64,000 nucleotides of DNA, from assembly GCA_014871385.1 (NCBI GenBank), contig CM026428.1, forward strand, positions 2,800,776 through 2,864,775. Direction: 5' to 3'. Below the pieces are notes generated by a model. The model ran no database searches, was not told the DNA's origin, and saw nothing but the letters and a program-made list of their open reading frames with translations. Both the position numbers and the translations under genes were made by a program. Positions 12,401-24,504 of the stretch are shown piece by piece (positions within the stretch are counted from its first letter, which is position 1; every line of letters starts with the position of its first letter). The stretch is from Ceratodon purpureus (lineage: Eukaryota; Streptophyta; Bryopsida; Pseudoditrichales; Ditrichaceae).

Positions 12401-15400
12401 TTGGAAGAGTTTATCACTTTTATCACCAAAGCAGACGAGAAGGAACTGCCGAGGTTGTTCTTCATAATCGGTTTACCCTTCTATAGTTTGCCGTATCTGA
12501 GCTTCAGTTTTTGATCGTTAAATAAATAATGTCCAATCAACGGAGGTTGAAATTCGTCGATTATAAATTGGATCGTGTGAATGCTATGCAGATTGCTTGG
12601 TGGATGGCACAAGCGTTGGCCATCTCCTGAATTCGATGATGTGGAAGCTTGGGATGATGTAGCGCAAAACCGCCTCATATTTTTCAACCATATTCAAGAG
12701 CACTTCAGCCAGCAACTTGTGAGGATCCGGACGGATGAAGGTGGTGGTAATTCTGTTATTTCTCAGCTTAATTTAGCAAGAGCAAACTTGTACATTGAAG
12801 CAGCCAACGGGCTTACGGCATGTGGCGCTTTCCATGTTTCAAAGGTGCACTAATCTCTTGTAGTAGGTCTCCCGTATTTTTTTTACAGTTATTTGTTTTT
12901 GAAGTGCTCTTTGAAGTTTCAATCATCCAAATTGTCAAAAAATGACATTATGTGCTACAAAAAATTAGCACTTGTCGAGACTTGTCGAGACTTGTCGAGA
13001 CTCTCGCTTGAATAATAAGGAGGACTAGAGAGTAGTCCATTATACTAAGCTTTCGAAATGCCTAGTGTACTCAGTATACTCAGTATTTGCAGTCCATTAC
13101 TGGATTCCATGATGCATTTTCTTATAGCCCACTCCTTGTCTCTGAGCTCATGTACCAGACTCTACGTAAGTTATTGGGGTCAAAACTGTTTTCACTAACC
13201 TCTTGTTTTCACTGTCCTAGAGCTATATAAACAAATACATGGGTTCAAAATTTGATCTCCCTGAGAAATATCGGCTAGATTTCAGGAATTTTGAAGCAAT
13301 GGTGAGGCTTCTGTATTTGCAAGCTGAGCGAGCTCAATCAGCAGGCGACAGAATCAAGTTGCTTAATCAGGTTTGGTCCCTGTTTGAGCACTTGTTTCTA
13401 TTGCGGTTTGGTGTTTTACCAGAAGGTTGAATGATTCACCATAAAATTACAGGCGGTAGGCAACTCCAATTACAGACAAAGTTTGCTCATAAATTGGAGT
13501 TGCTCCAACCGATGGACTTGTTTAGTTGATACAAACATGAGGCATCAGACCTTCTCTTGCTGTTTTCTGTTTAGTGGTGTCAAAGGTATTGGTTCTGGTA
13601 ATTGCGTTACCGATTTAGTAGATTTTTCCTATGCTGTTGTGACTAATTAATGTTCAAATTGTGTAGACGTCGGGACAATCATTATTTCAAATATTGGTAC
13701 AAAAGATTTTGTATTTTGTACTCCTGTGTGTGTTTTTAAGCTAAAACTCTGCTAACGGTCTTTTCTTTTCCAGTTGTTAAATTTTGTCCAGCGCGAAAAT
13801 ATTACTAGTAAGCATCCAGATTTACTTCCGGAGTTTCAAATGACGCAAGCTGATGTGTATGCTCAAGTTGCTCGGGCAATTCTGTCGACTCTGCCAAGAG
13901 AAGGTGCAATATCTCAAGAGGTCATCAAGTGCTTTTCTCTTCTCGGATCAGCATACAAGGCATACTCGTCTGTCCTACCGCATGATGATCCACTTTCCAG
14001 AAAAACTGCTACAGGTGAGATCTATTAAGAGCTGTTTCTTCTTTTAAGAGTCTGAAGCATGATTTGATTAGTCATGTTGTTGCAGCGAGACAAAGTAACA
14101 TGTTTTACGTTCATGTGCTATGGTGTTCAGGCAGTTTGTCATCACATGAAAGAGCAAAAGTGTTCCTCAAATTCGGTCTTTTCTGCGATGAACTCTATAA
14201 GCTACCACAACACTTTAATGGGAGAAGTGAGATGACGCAACATTACTCATCAGCTGAGCTTCCCAAGGCATCTGAACTACCCCAGCTGATTGTGCAACAC
14301 ATGCTGAAAGCACTGGCACTTGACAGCACTCTTCAAGCTCAACATGCTGTCGCAAGGCTTCTTTCTTTGGTCGGACTTACTTCAGCAACAGCGAGCGAAT
14401 TTGAGAGGCTTGTTGAGAATGTATCAAGTTGGGTTTTTGTGCCATGGATACCACAAATTCTGGCTAATATTGAAGAGGTATCGGGCAATGTGCTGGTCAA
14501 AGTTTTGGAATCTATTGCAAAATTATACCCTCAATCACTATATTTTTCATTTCGTGTCAGTGAGGCCGAATTTGGGGCCACAGGCCGGCAGCGTACTCAA
14601 CACCTAAAGAGTCTTCTGAGCAACCCTCTTCTTGAAGGCCTAGTTCGAGCACTTGAAGATCTTACATACCCTGAACAACGGTTGAAGGATGGTCTATTAC
14701 AAATAGCGGAACTCTTGCACACTGGTGATAGCGAGCGAGCCCAATTGATCTTCAGTGAGATTTTCCGAGATTGTCTAGACACACAGGCGTTGACAGACCC
14801 TGTTCGGCAGACTGGAGAATGGAATGTAAAGTTTGCCCGTGAATGGGCGCCCATCATTGTATGCCCCTAAACCCAACTTGTAAATACTCTTGTAGTTTTA
14901 GGACTTCAGAATGAGTTTGAATTTTTCTCGTGGTAGGACATTCCTTTAGTTCCTCTACCTCTCAGTTTCAGTTTTGCTTAAAGTTTTGTTGCTGAGTTGA
15001 GACGTTCGATGTCGAAACCTATTAGCGGAGGCAGGTAGTTTTGGTTTGTTAGCCCCTTACAGACAAATTGTGAGGTGTTCATATTCAAAAAAGACAGCTA
15101 TCGTTAATATAATATCGTTATCTGCTATGGAATATGATACAGGTGAAGGTACTTGGAGAGAACGGAAGCAAGTTGCGGTCAATGGATACAAAGCAGTCCT
15201 TATCGGCTATAGATGGCATAGTTTCGAAGCTTGGAAAGAGCGATATTTCAGCTGAGAAGTTGAGCCTAGGAACGCTGTCGAAGTGGCTGGCTGACTTCGA
15301 TCGAACAAAGGGTATTGAAAAAGTAGGCAGAGATTTGGAGTTCAATGACATGCAGATTGAAATACCTGGACAGTACAATAGCCTCGGTGCGCCCCATATG

Positions 15401-17066
15401 TCGGCACATGTACAGCTTGTGGGATTTGACCAAGTTTTGGTTTGTATGAGATCGAAACAACGTCCCAAGATTTTAACTATGCGAGGTTCTGATGAAAAAG
15501 AATACAAGTTCGTTGTTAAAGGAGGAGAAGACTTGAGGCTTGATCAAAGAATTGAGCAGCTTTTTGAGGTGATGAACAACGTCTTGAATCGCGATGCGTC
15601 ATGTTCACAGCGGAAGCTTGCCGTACGAACATACTCCGTTATCCCTGTGTCTAAGAAGTGTGGCTTGCTCCAATTTGTGGAGAATACTAGTGTTCTGCAA
15701 GACATTATCATAGACGGTTTATCTAAAGAATTATCAAGCCGCGGTCTCGGAGGTTATAGGCCTCGCACATCAGCCGAGGAGAAGATGAACGGAGTTCGAA
15801 ATCAGTGTATGAGCTGGGTAGAAGAAAAGGGTGGATCCAAGAAATATCCTGAAGCTTATTGTGAGATGTATAGAAAGGTTGGGTTTGAGGAAGTCTCTCA
15901 GAAGCTGAGTGCACTCGAGGCAGAGCTACCAAGGGACGCATTACAGAGGGGATTTTCTAGGTAAGCAGTTTATCAATCAATGATGGTTTCATGCTTATCT
16001 GAATCTTTATAGAGGTAGTGTTTATTTTTACAATGTTTCTCACGATCTGTATTGGTTTCCAGGTTGGTCACAAGTGCAGAATCGTACCTTGCACTACGTT
16101 CTCACTTTGCCCGGAGCCTTTCTGTTGTGAGTATCTGTGGATATATAGCAGGGGTTGGGGATCGCCATCTTAGCAATACTCTGGTTGACTTGCGGTCAGG
16201 GGCACTTGTACCTATCGATTTTGGGTACAGTTTTGGAACGAATGTCCTTATCCTCCCAGTTCCAGAGCTTGTGCCATTTCGGTTAACGTCTCAGCTTAGA
16301 AACTTTCTTCTTCCCCTGGACGCTGTGAGTCTTCTACGCAATGACATGGTTCGCATAATGAGTGCTCTGCACGGAAGCCGGGATCTAATTGCTGCAGTTA
16401 TGGAAGTATTTGTGAAAGAACCTCTGGTTGATTGGAAGCGAGAGGCAGTCAGGTTGGAGCGAATACGTGCTCGTGATGGGGCAAAGTCAACATCACTTGA
16501 AGATGCGGGTGGTAGTAATCTGGTATGCAGCGAGCACATTCTGTCCTTATCCTCCTAGTTTCAGAGCTTGTGCACATTCATTGTCCTTCCTTTCTTCAGC
16601 TTATGTTCCTGACCCTTTCATATTTCTTCATCAACACCAAAGCTCCAATTATTTGAGTGACACTGTGCTAGTATGTACATGTGTCAAATATTGTTGCATC
16701 AGTTCCAACTTAAAGTCGTTTGGTTCCTTACGTCTACTCACTAGCAATTCTACGTACTTGTGGCAGGGGGCAGTAAGCTCTCAGGAAGAGCATGTGCATT
16801 TGAAGGTAGAAACTGCTCAGTGCAAATTGAATCTCTGGAACCCAGCAGAGATTACCATTTCTGAGATCCGGTCCTCTATGCATGCAAACAAGCCTTACAC
16901 GGCCGCTCTTGAAGGAATAGTGCGTGGTGACCGTAGCCGCAATCCTCGTGCACGAGTTGGCACCGTTTGTCAAACAGTGCAAGAGCAAGTCGACTGCCTT
17001 CTAGATCAGGCCACTGATCCCAATTTGCTCGGGCGAATCTACTTTGGCTGGCAGCCTTGGGTCTAA
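405..17066 (+). CDS. PRKDC: DNA-dependent protein kinase catalytic subunit (DNA-PKcs), 5'-truncated by the window edge
   Basis: This PIKK-family Ser/Thr kinase is recruited by Ku to DNA ends and acts in non-homologous end joining in the nucleus. Exons assigned: 405-701, 1229-1418, 1913-2067, 2317-2385, 2708-2850, 3103-3166, 3613-3829, 4170-4382, 4551-7121, 7497-7676, 8136-9316, 9629-9724, 9941-10381, 10468-10573, 10967-11581, 11952-12453, 12592-12844, 13221-13370, 13774-14014, 14131-14858, 15143-15960, 16063-16522, 16767-17066. Every junction is GT-AG, phases match throughout, and the sum is 3,329 codons plus a stop. Vertebrate protein is about 4,100 aa, so roughly 750-800 N-terminal residues are missing. 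Landmarks: QLIHWFTSNQQ and LLDAILDGLVDPE (2708-2850), FAPYAAAWF (exon 8136), SECVFHDYTIN (exon 9941), ELPDIEIKHAD (exon 10967), VKGGEDLRLDQR, GDRHLSN, DFG, LPVPELVPFRLT, FVKEP, and the FATC ending DQATDPNLLGRIYFGWQPWV. These match DNA-PKcs rather than ATM, ATR or TOR. The first exon is the least certain. I see no frameshift or premature stop. Confidence 0.95.
4431..4466. repeat. GT/CT/TA microsatellite in a DNA-PKcs intron
   Basis: A run of GT dinucleotides (4431-4448) passes into CT (about 4449-4458) and TA (about 4459-4466) inside the intron between exons 4170-4382 and 4551-7121. It is a simple sequence repeat with no coding role and could be length-polymorphic. Confidence 0.9.
6836..7121 (+). 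other. SQ-rich tail of the large DNA-PKcs exon (PQR-like region)
   Basis: The 3' end of the 2,571-nt exon encodes a flexible-looking segment with SQ or TQ dipeptides in the contexts ETSQ, MVSQ, TVSQ, ISSQ, SLSQ and GTQ, interspersed with basic residues (RADRKARRTKAK). It sits just before the conserved QHECM motif, where vertebrate DNA-PKcs carries its PQR autophosphorylation cluster. Its position and composition are visible; phosphorylation is inferred. Confidence 0.6.
10070..10381 (+). other. SQ/TQ cluster of DNA-PKcs (ABCDE-like region)
   Basis: Exon 9941-10381 encodes about 105 residues with ten SQ/TQ sites: STQ, DTQ, ATQ, LSQ, ITQ, TQ, STQ, LSQ, YTQ and HSQ. It follows the conserved ECVFHDYTIN and TPLFSSTQ motifs, exactly where vertebrate DNA-PKcs has its ABCDE autophosphorylation cluster. 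The residues between the sites are low in complexity (G, S, T, A), as expected for an exposed loop. Confidence 0.75.
12971..13000. repeat. three tandem 10-mers in a DNA-PKcs intron
   Basis: The decamer cttgtcgaga occurs three times back to back in the intron after exon 12592-12844. A degenerate direct repeat (actcagtatactcagtat) lies near 13070-13090. No function is evident. Confidence 0.9.
15415..17066 (+). other. PIKK kinase and FATC domains of DNA-PKcs
   Basis: The ATP-binding lysine of VKGGEDLR is encoded at 15518-15520. The catalytic-loop aspartate of GDRHLSN is at 16160-16162, and the magnesium-binding DFG begins at 16217. LPVPELVPFRLT follows. The FATC domain ends in an aromatic-rich WQPWV, like the WEPWM end of the human protein. 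All residues normally required for PIKK catalysis are present, so the kinase is predicted to be active. Confidence 0.9.
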
Positions 17067-18664
17067 CAAAATCAGGAGATCTCCCAAGGACTGATTTCCT
17101 GCTCTTTGTCAAGTGATTACTTCAAAATTTTGTAAATTAGTTGAGCTTTTACACGATTAGTCAATGAAGAAGTGTTTTGACATTTTGATACGCATTTATG
17201 TGCTCTTCAATATTGGACTTGTAATCAATAGACATACTACTTCAAATGATACAACTTCTGGACATTGGATTTCAACTGGTGTTAGGACTTTTGAAGAAAA
17301 TTACATTTTCCGTTGGTCCTAAGCTCTGTGCAGATGCAATGGGCGCCGTGAATGCGAACATGCATCGGAGTGAAGCTTCCTGCATCTTGAAGTTTGAAAC
17401 TTTTGGCTGAAGTGACGTGGTTTTGTGAAATTTTAGAGTTGGTTTAATTTTGAGCTGAGGGGGGATTAGGAGGGAGGTTGGGAGGCACAGAGGGACAAGA
17501 TTACCAACAGGGAAGCGGAATTTAACTGTGGGGGCGAGTTATAGTTGGTATTCAACAATGGACCATTTTGTAGAGAGCTGTTTTGCGAGACCATCCGAAC
17601 TCCCCAAAGTCACAACAAGAAAAATTCGAGCTTCTTAAAGCAGGTTCGGAGTCGAAGAAATATCGAACGGGAAGAGGTTGGATTCAAGGCGTTGGTTAAT
17701 TTCTACGATCCTTATTGAGCTCTGGTAAGTTGCTTGAGAAGTCCGTCTGAACCTAGATTAATGCTGTCCTTAATCCGGAATGAAGGTTTGGTCGGGCGTC
17801 CCATCATTGCACAGACAACAGTCAGATGCGTGTGATCACTGAGCCAACCTGCCAAACGAAGGACGATCTGACACAGTACGCATGTGGCATTACGTTTCTT
17901 AGGCCTCCTTACATATTTGGTATTCTGCAGCTCAATGACTCCTGCTCATCATCATGGTAGGAATGCCCTCACTATCAGCTCCTTTACATTTGCAAGTACA
18001 ATAGTCCCTGAGTACAATCAATCCATCGTATCTGTCAGTATAGATTAATAACTTCGCATTTTGACCTACATAGTTGTTTCTGTAACTCGATGCTTTGAAT
18101 TTTAACCTTCTCAACAATCTTTAGTTTGCACCTGCAGACCTGGAATATCTCCCGGGAATTCTACACACGTATTACTGAAGTAAGCCCTTGTTGTTTTTTT
18201 TGTTTTTTTTGTTTGGGGAAGCTGAAGTTGACGTTTTAAGTTCCAAGTTCTCAATGAAGGTCTTATTGTAGGTTTATATTGTCACGAGACAATCATGGAC
18301 CGATGTTCACTATGTCTGATGGTGATTACACTTGCAGAGTCCGGCTGAGTTTCTGTGACGTGGATCTAGAATGGACAGGCCTCAAGCAGTTTCTTACAGT
18401 CTTGTTGCCACAGGTGTATGCATGTGTCCCTCTGTCTCGTTCTTCGTAGATCAGCTGAGAAGGGAAGCGGTAGTTGAAACCATACCTGGGCCATGTTTCA
18501 AGACATGATGATCTCTCACTGCCAGATTGTCCTTTACTTGGCGCATTGGGTCATTTGAGAGTACTGCTCTCCTTCCTTGCACTGTTAGTTTTGAAGCCCA
18601 GACAAGCGTCTGTCTTCAACAGTCCTCGTGTGTGTAGTATCCTTGTTTAGCCATTGTTAGAAAG
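17067..18664. other. intergenic: 3' flank of DNA-PKcs and upstream region of the glycosyltransferase
   Basis: No convincing reading frame is seen on either strand. It holds AT-rich DNA directly 3' of the DNA-PKcs stop, a purine-rich stretch near 17455-17520 and a T-rich tract near 18194-18212. The promoter and 5' UTR of the gene starting at 18665 should lie in its last part, but I recognise no specific element. Confidence 0.6.
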
Positions 18665-20950
18665 ATGGGGTCACTTGCCTCGCCCCATGTTGTGGTGGTG
18701 CCGATCTTCCCAGCAGGACATAGCATTCCTTTTCTCCTTTTTTCCAGGCGTTTAGTAGCTGAAGGTTTCACCGTTACCTTCGTAAGCTCAGACAAGCACA
18801 TCTCAGAGCTCATTGCCAGCCTTGGAACTCAACATTTATCTCCTCAAAGATTACCACTTAGATTTTTGGGACTCAGAGATGGCTCGGAGCATCTTACGCA
18901 TCGTGGAATTTTCGAGGAACGAAAGACACAAGCTGGAAGAGAGAAAGGTATCAAGCTCTTGGTGGAGCTTATAATAGATATCACTTCCCCGAAGGCACTG
19001 CAGCTGAGGGGCGTGCCGACCGCAGCGTTCCCTGTTTGTGTGTTGCATGACTCGATGGCGTGTTGGGCCCAAGAAGCAGCTGAGAAGCTCCAGATCGAGA
19101 AGCACTTGTTGTACACCTCGCCTACAGCTTGTCTTTCGATTGCTATTCAGGTACATTGCAGTTCTTGTTGGTAATAACTGGAAGAAAACCTTTGTTTATT
19201 CTAAACTTTCTGAGGAAGCCTATTCCATAGACCATTCAGTTAGTTAATGTAACCCTTTTATTGCTTTGCTTGTGATGGCAGTCAGAACGTCTTGCTCGAG
19301 AGGGTCGAGTTCCGGTTACCCCAGACAATGAACATATCCCAATAACAGGCATTCCTGGCCTGCCAATACTCCAGCCTGTGGACCTCCCCACCTTGTTCCT
19401 ATTTCCAGAATCATATGAGTGGATGAAATACAATGACTACAGAACCGGAAAGGCGGACGTTCTTTTGTGTAACAGCTTCTATGATCTGGAAAAGCAAGTT
19501 ATTGATGCAGTGCGAAAGGAAGTGATTGGTACTCCTGGTGTGGAGGTCAGCTTCTCAACGCAAGTTTTGTTACTCTCTGCACCTCAGTTATACCAAAACA
19601 ACCATATTCTTATTTGCAATGCAGTAAGCTGGTATAGTTCTTAGAAGAAAACATTATGTTGTGGAAGCCTATCAGCAAGGATATAATTATGATGTTTCTT
19701 AACTTTGGGTTTTCTACTACTTGTTCAGTCGAAATGTCTGCTTGAGGTCGGTCCACTGCTGCAAGAGCCTCACCCTACCAACAGCGCAATAACGAATATC
19801 AACCTAAACGAGAATGCGATTGAGGAAAAGGACCCATGTATACTTTGGCTCAACACACAGAAGCCCGCTTCAGTTGTCTATGTCTGTTTCGGAAGCCACA
19901 CGACTCACCAAGCTCCGCAGTTATTGGAGTTGGCATTGGGACTTGAAGCTAGCGGCCAACCCTTCTTGTGGATCATGTGTCCTCCAGATTCGTTGCCTGT
20001 TGAACTTCGTAATGCCTCTGGAGCACCGAAATCAATGACCGAGTACCTACCACTAGGTGAATAACATTTTGCCCCTGGTTGTGAGTCCTGGAAGTTCTTA
20101 GATCGAGTTGTCTTGATATGTTCTCTCTTTCCCATCTGACAGCTGCATGTATGCGTTCCTGGAACTAGGATTTGAGGAGCGGATGAAAGGAAGAGGGATG
20201 TGCTACTCTGGGTGGACGCCGCAACAACGAATACTGAACCATGTTGCAGTTGGGGGGTTTGTAACCCATTGTGGATGGAATTCTATCATGGAAAGCGTGT
20301 GCGCAGGCGTCCCCATGCTTACATGGCCCTTTTGGGCAGACCAGAATATCAATGGCCGGTTAGTTGCTATGACCAATGTTCCAGATCAATTCAAGTCTTG
20401 TTACATCACTTTGCATTCTCTGGTTCGCCTGTTCGACTCCTAAAAAATGAACTAACTCGGACTTTTAAGATAAACTCCAGACATTAAACGTAGGCTGGCT
20501 TGGAGAATGGTCAGGTCTTCTTATCTGTCCTTACCTCCAATTTTTGTTATGTGAAAGCATGGCTATGGGGAAGTTTAAAGCGATCCTTCACTTGGCTGTA
20601 TGATTGATTTTGATATTGTTTATCCCTGCCATAACCGCAGATTCCTAGTGGACACTGCAAAGCTAGCAATTGAGCTGGAGAGGGAACCTCTAGATCGAGC
20701 GCAGGACATCGGGAATGGTCACAGGATTAAGCGACGAGTCCGAAAGGAAGAGATATCAAGGCAAGTCCATAAACTAATGCATGAGGAAGAAGGTCGAGTC
20801 ATAAGGCAGAATGTTCAACAAATGAAACTGAATGCACAGAGAGCAGTGGCACCTGGAGGATCATCAACTAGGAACTTCGAAAACTACGTCTGCTTGTTGC
20901 ATGCCAGAGCCACTGCAGCATCTGAGGCTGGATTCTCAAAAATCTTGTAA
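18665..20950 (+). CDS. family-1 UDP-glycosyltransferase (UGT)
   Basis: This soluble GT-B glycosyltransferase moves sugar from a UDP-sugar to a small acceptor such as a phenylpropanoid, flavonoid or hormone. Exons 18665-19150, 19282-19545, 19729-20056, 20169-20358 and 20641-20950 join in phase into 525 codons plus TAA, a normal length for the family. The N-terminal motif [10 protein letters not shown] supplies the expected catalytic His19, with a candidate catalytic Asp129 in [21 protein letters not shown] starts the C-terminal donor domain. The PSPG box is exactly 44 residues (Trp375 to Gln418) and contains [10 protein letters not shown] and ends in WPFWADQ; the terminal Gln usually goes with UDP-glucose use. 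The fourth exon is taken to start at 20169, not at the acceptor near 20142, because only this choice keeps phase and restores [14 protein letters not shown] cannot assign the acceptor substrate. No signal peptide or membrane anchor is seen. Confidence 0.93.
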
Positions 20951-22059
20951 AACCTTCTATCTCCCCTGTACATAGTGTTGTTTTGCATATCATTACCAGG
21001 ATATTATATGGACAACTACCAGTATTTCTCTTTAATTTGTGAAACTGCAAAGGAGTACTTTATGGGCTAATCAGTTGGACCAACGAGCATTTACTTGGCA
21101 TGTCTTTTTGTGAATTTGCTTAGTTTCTATGGGCTGAAGTGGCCATACATGGGCCTCTCTAGAAATGAAAAACAGACATGAAGTGCTCCAATTTAACAAG
21201 GAAGATGAAGTTTCAATTGGTGGCTATGGAAGTCCACATGTGTCACTGATTGCATCTTAAGACTCATGAGAATCTTACAGTATTAAGGCAGTTTATAACA
21301 TGTATTTGAAGTTGAGCTTCATGAAAGTTACGGGTGTCTGCAAGGACTAGCTTTGCCCACACTATTTTCATGGGAGCTCGGATTTGTGCTCAATGTGCTC
21401 ATTGGTGTTCATTATTCCACTCCATTTTTTAGAGTTTCCGTAAGAATTTGAAGAGAGATAGATAGTAAGTTTGTATGCAAGTGACCAAAGCTTTGTACAT
21501 GGATTGGCATTTGTTATCAACTTACAAAAGAAAACGTGGCATTTAAATACGATAATAAAACATAACACAAACATGATAGGTATCATAAAGTCACTTTAAA
21601 TTTTTCAAAGAGGCTATAAATTTTGTTACATTGTAGTGTCATTTTAGTCGCAATTGAATCAAAGCTTGGATAGTAATTGAAAACTTATTAAAAGCATAAT
21701 ACACATCGTGACCAACAGTCTAGAGCAATTGCATGTGGCAATAAAGGAATAAGTATGAATCAATTTAAAATAAACAAATACCATACATCCATACAGATGT
21801 ATGTTTTCAAGCAAAGCTTCAAGAAAAGTAGGCAACTAGATACTTTCAACTTTCAAAAATTATACTAATTCCAATATTGGACATTAAATTACAAAAATTA
21901 TCACAATCTTCATAAAAATATTCGTTCTGTGAGGCAAAAATAGCTCCCCGTTAATGTCTAGTCTATAAATAATATGTACAACCTAAACAGTGTAAATACT
22001 AGGATTTTAGGTTTGGTGCTAGGGTTTTAGGTACTTCTACTTAAGTTGTCAAAGGTTAC
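20951..22059. other. intergenic, AT-rich
   Basis: The 3' flank of the glycosyltransferase gene followed by AT-rich DNA. The short frames here have no recognisable family features and no supporting splice pattern. A telomere-like string (ctagggttttagg) lies near 22019. Confidence 0.55.
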
Positions 22060-22084
22060 CGTAACACGATAGCAGGTTCTCCAC

Positions 22085-22335
22085 ATAGTAAATGAATATT
22101 TATTTATTTTGAAAAAATAAGGTTTGCCTCTCTAAAACAGAATTTCTCAACTGTCTTTCTTTAGCAAAAAAACTCAACATAAATGACCTCAAATGGCTTA
22201 GAAAGAATATGATATTGCAGAAATTAATTTATTCTTTTTTTTTTGTTTATTTGGCTTCATAATTTTCTAATTTCTATGGTTTTTGTTTTCAGAATTATTT
22301 TTGGGCGAACCTGCTATGGTACTAAGGTAAATGGA
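22085..22335 (-). repeat. dispersed AT-rich repeat, copy A (inverted)
   Basis: Read on the minus strand, this segment parallels 34010-34246 over about 240 bp. Shared blocks include the AAATGGCTTAGAAA region, the CTTCATAATTTT block, the GAATTATTT block and the GGTTTGCCTCTC / GGTTCGTCTCTT block. It encodes nothing recognisable. It is probably a copy of an unclassified, non-autonomous repeat family. Confidence 0.7.
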
Positions 22336-22811
22336 ACGGAGAACTTATCTTTGACCAGTTGCCTTTTTTTAATTCTGGATGGACAGTATGAATATTGTCG
22401 CAGTGGAATAAAGTTTTGTTCCATCTAAATAAAATAGAGAGCATGTCAAATCATTCAGTGACCAGTTTCGGAGGTAACAGAAAAGCACGTTTCCCACCAC
22501 CAGCTACAAATACATAATTGACGAACTAAAGTAGCAATTCAAAAGTTCTAAAGCAGACGGTGGGCACTGGAGATGCAAATGGTGAGAGGGAGAGCTCAAA
22601 TTATTGGGGCTACAATGCACAAGAGCATTGAAAATGATGTTGAAGCAGGAAGGGCGATTGAAAGGCCATTGTCTTCGAACAGCCACAGTTACAACATCTT
22701 GTAATGAATTAATGTCAACATTGGGGAATGCATTTGTGGTTCCTCCTACAGAATAGTGAACCAGCTTTTGCCAAAAGCAAACAGTTCGAAAAGAATGATC
22801 ACCTTACGTTG

Positions 22812-23040
22812 ATAGCAGGTTCATTCATAAATAATTCTAAAAGAAGAAAACCAAAGAAATTGAAAATTTTTAGGATGGAAAAACGAAAATATGAGAAATT
22901 ATTTTATGTGAATTTTTCTATTTTAAAACCATATAAAACAATTTTTAACTATTAATTTGGAAAAAGACTGAAAATTTAAATTTTTGGGAGACAAACCTGA
23001 TTTTTCCAAAAAAATAAATATTGGTTCAAGGGTGAATGAA
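22812..23040 (+). repeat. dispersed AT-rich repeat, copy B
   Basis: It shares the start block (tagcaggttc followed by aaataattctaaa), the middle block (gaaaattttt-aggatggaa) and the end block (gacaaacctgatttttcc, attggttcaagggtgaat) with copies C and D. It lies in opposite orientation to copy A, about 475 bp away, so A and B flank 22336-22811 as imperfect inverted repeats. Confidence 0.65.
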
Positions 23041-24504
23041 CCTGAAGGTTTTCCATGCCTGATGGATGTATATGTTAACAGAAATTACATCCTCCAGCAG
23101 CACTTCACACCGGCAGGGAGTGTGAATCACCAATGTCAGGCACAGGTCAACTCAAAATCCAGTTGTTTGCTGCAGTAACACATTACTGGAAATCCATTTG
23201 TCAGTTGCAGTGGCACACTTTGAGTGCCCACTTGAGTCTAAGCTTAGTCTGTTGTATACTGTTACACCGTCAGGGAAGTGACCAGAACTCAGGTCCTTTT
23301 TGAGGGGTCATCATGAATTAGGTGTATGTGTCCAGTATCTTGTATGTATGCCGTCGTCATTTACTTTTTGTCTTCTCTTTTTGGCACTTATTATATATAC
23401 GTGGTTTCAACACAAATTTCACCGTTGCTCTGGCATCCAAGTGCTGAAAACTTTCTCAAATTGAACTATTGTTGGATGTTCAAGACGTTGTCAACATTCA
23501 TAATCAAGTGCACAAGTGAAGGTGCTGTCATACAGAGTTTGCTACCGGCTATCAACCACTATATTCCACTAAGGTGTAGATATGTTCAAATGAGAACTTG
23601 GACAGACAACCTTTCGGAGGTTGTGTTTCTGAAAATGCTAATTTGAATCTACGTCGCATGATGACTACCGCGGTTGTCTTACATCTAGCAGTTGCATTCA
23701 TAGTTTTCAACCAGTTCAGATGATACCTGATGAGTGACCACAAAACGATGTTAACAGCGTCACTGCACGGGATTCTCAGATGATAAATTTTCAAGTGCTG
23801 CTTGCTTGGTAAGTTGCCCATCCCGCTTCCGCTTGGCCATATTCTTGATTGGCCTTACAATTTGCTGTCAAATACGTCCATTCACAAAATACAAGTCATT
23901 AGATGCGAAATGTGGAGCTGGAAAAGCTACACAACCGTCGAAAGCCAACTTCATGCTATTACCGACGTTTTCAAAATTTCCAAGTTAATCAAATAATCTT
24001 TAAGCCGGAGGAAGACTCTAAACGAAACGACCACTGGACTAATTCAAAAAACCTGCAAGAATAGAGGAATGGATTAATGGCTGACCTGTGTCGGAGCTGG
24101 TTCAGAGGTACGACGAACTACGAACACATCAACCTTTAACCCCTGAACAGCAATTGAGATATTGAGAAGAATATACAATAGTAAACACGTTCTGAGAAGG
24201 TTGACCTTTATACTGTAAGTGCTTCCCTAGTTATTCAGATATTCGCACCAAGCTTTTGAACATTGATATGGCTTTTGCAGAGGGATCTAAGAGGACATTA
24301 TCATATCTTCAGTGGATATGGGGTGAGGTTTATACGTTTTACTTCCCAAAAACGGAGATTGGAAAGCGGATGCAGAGTGTAAAATACAAGTGAGCACTGC
24401 CGATAATTATCTTCTAATAAAATTCTGATATTGAAAAGTTCGTACCAATATTTAAAGCGACTTAATTAAGGTCAAGTTACAAAATTTCAATATACTTGAA
24501 GAGT
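23041..24504. other. intergenic, no gene recognised
   Basis: Mixed-composition DNA downstream of the minus-strand methyltransferase gene. Short frames (for example 23326-23646 on plus and 23552-23821 on minus) lack family motifs. Its right edge probably holds the 3' UTR of the methyltransferase gene. Confidence 0.5.

Noticed and set aside
20143-20168. Alternative acceptor for the fourth glycosyltransferase exon
   Set aside because: It breaks the reading frame, whereas the acceptor at 20167-20168 restores both phase and the LPLGFEER family sequence.
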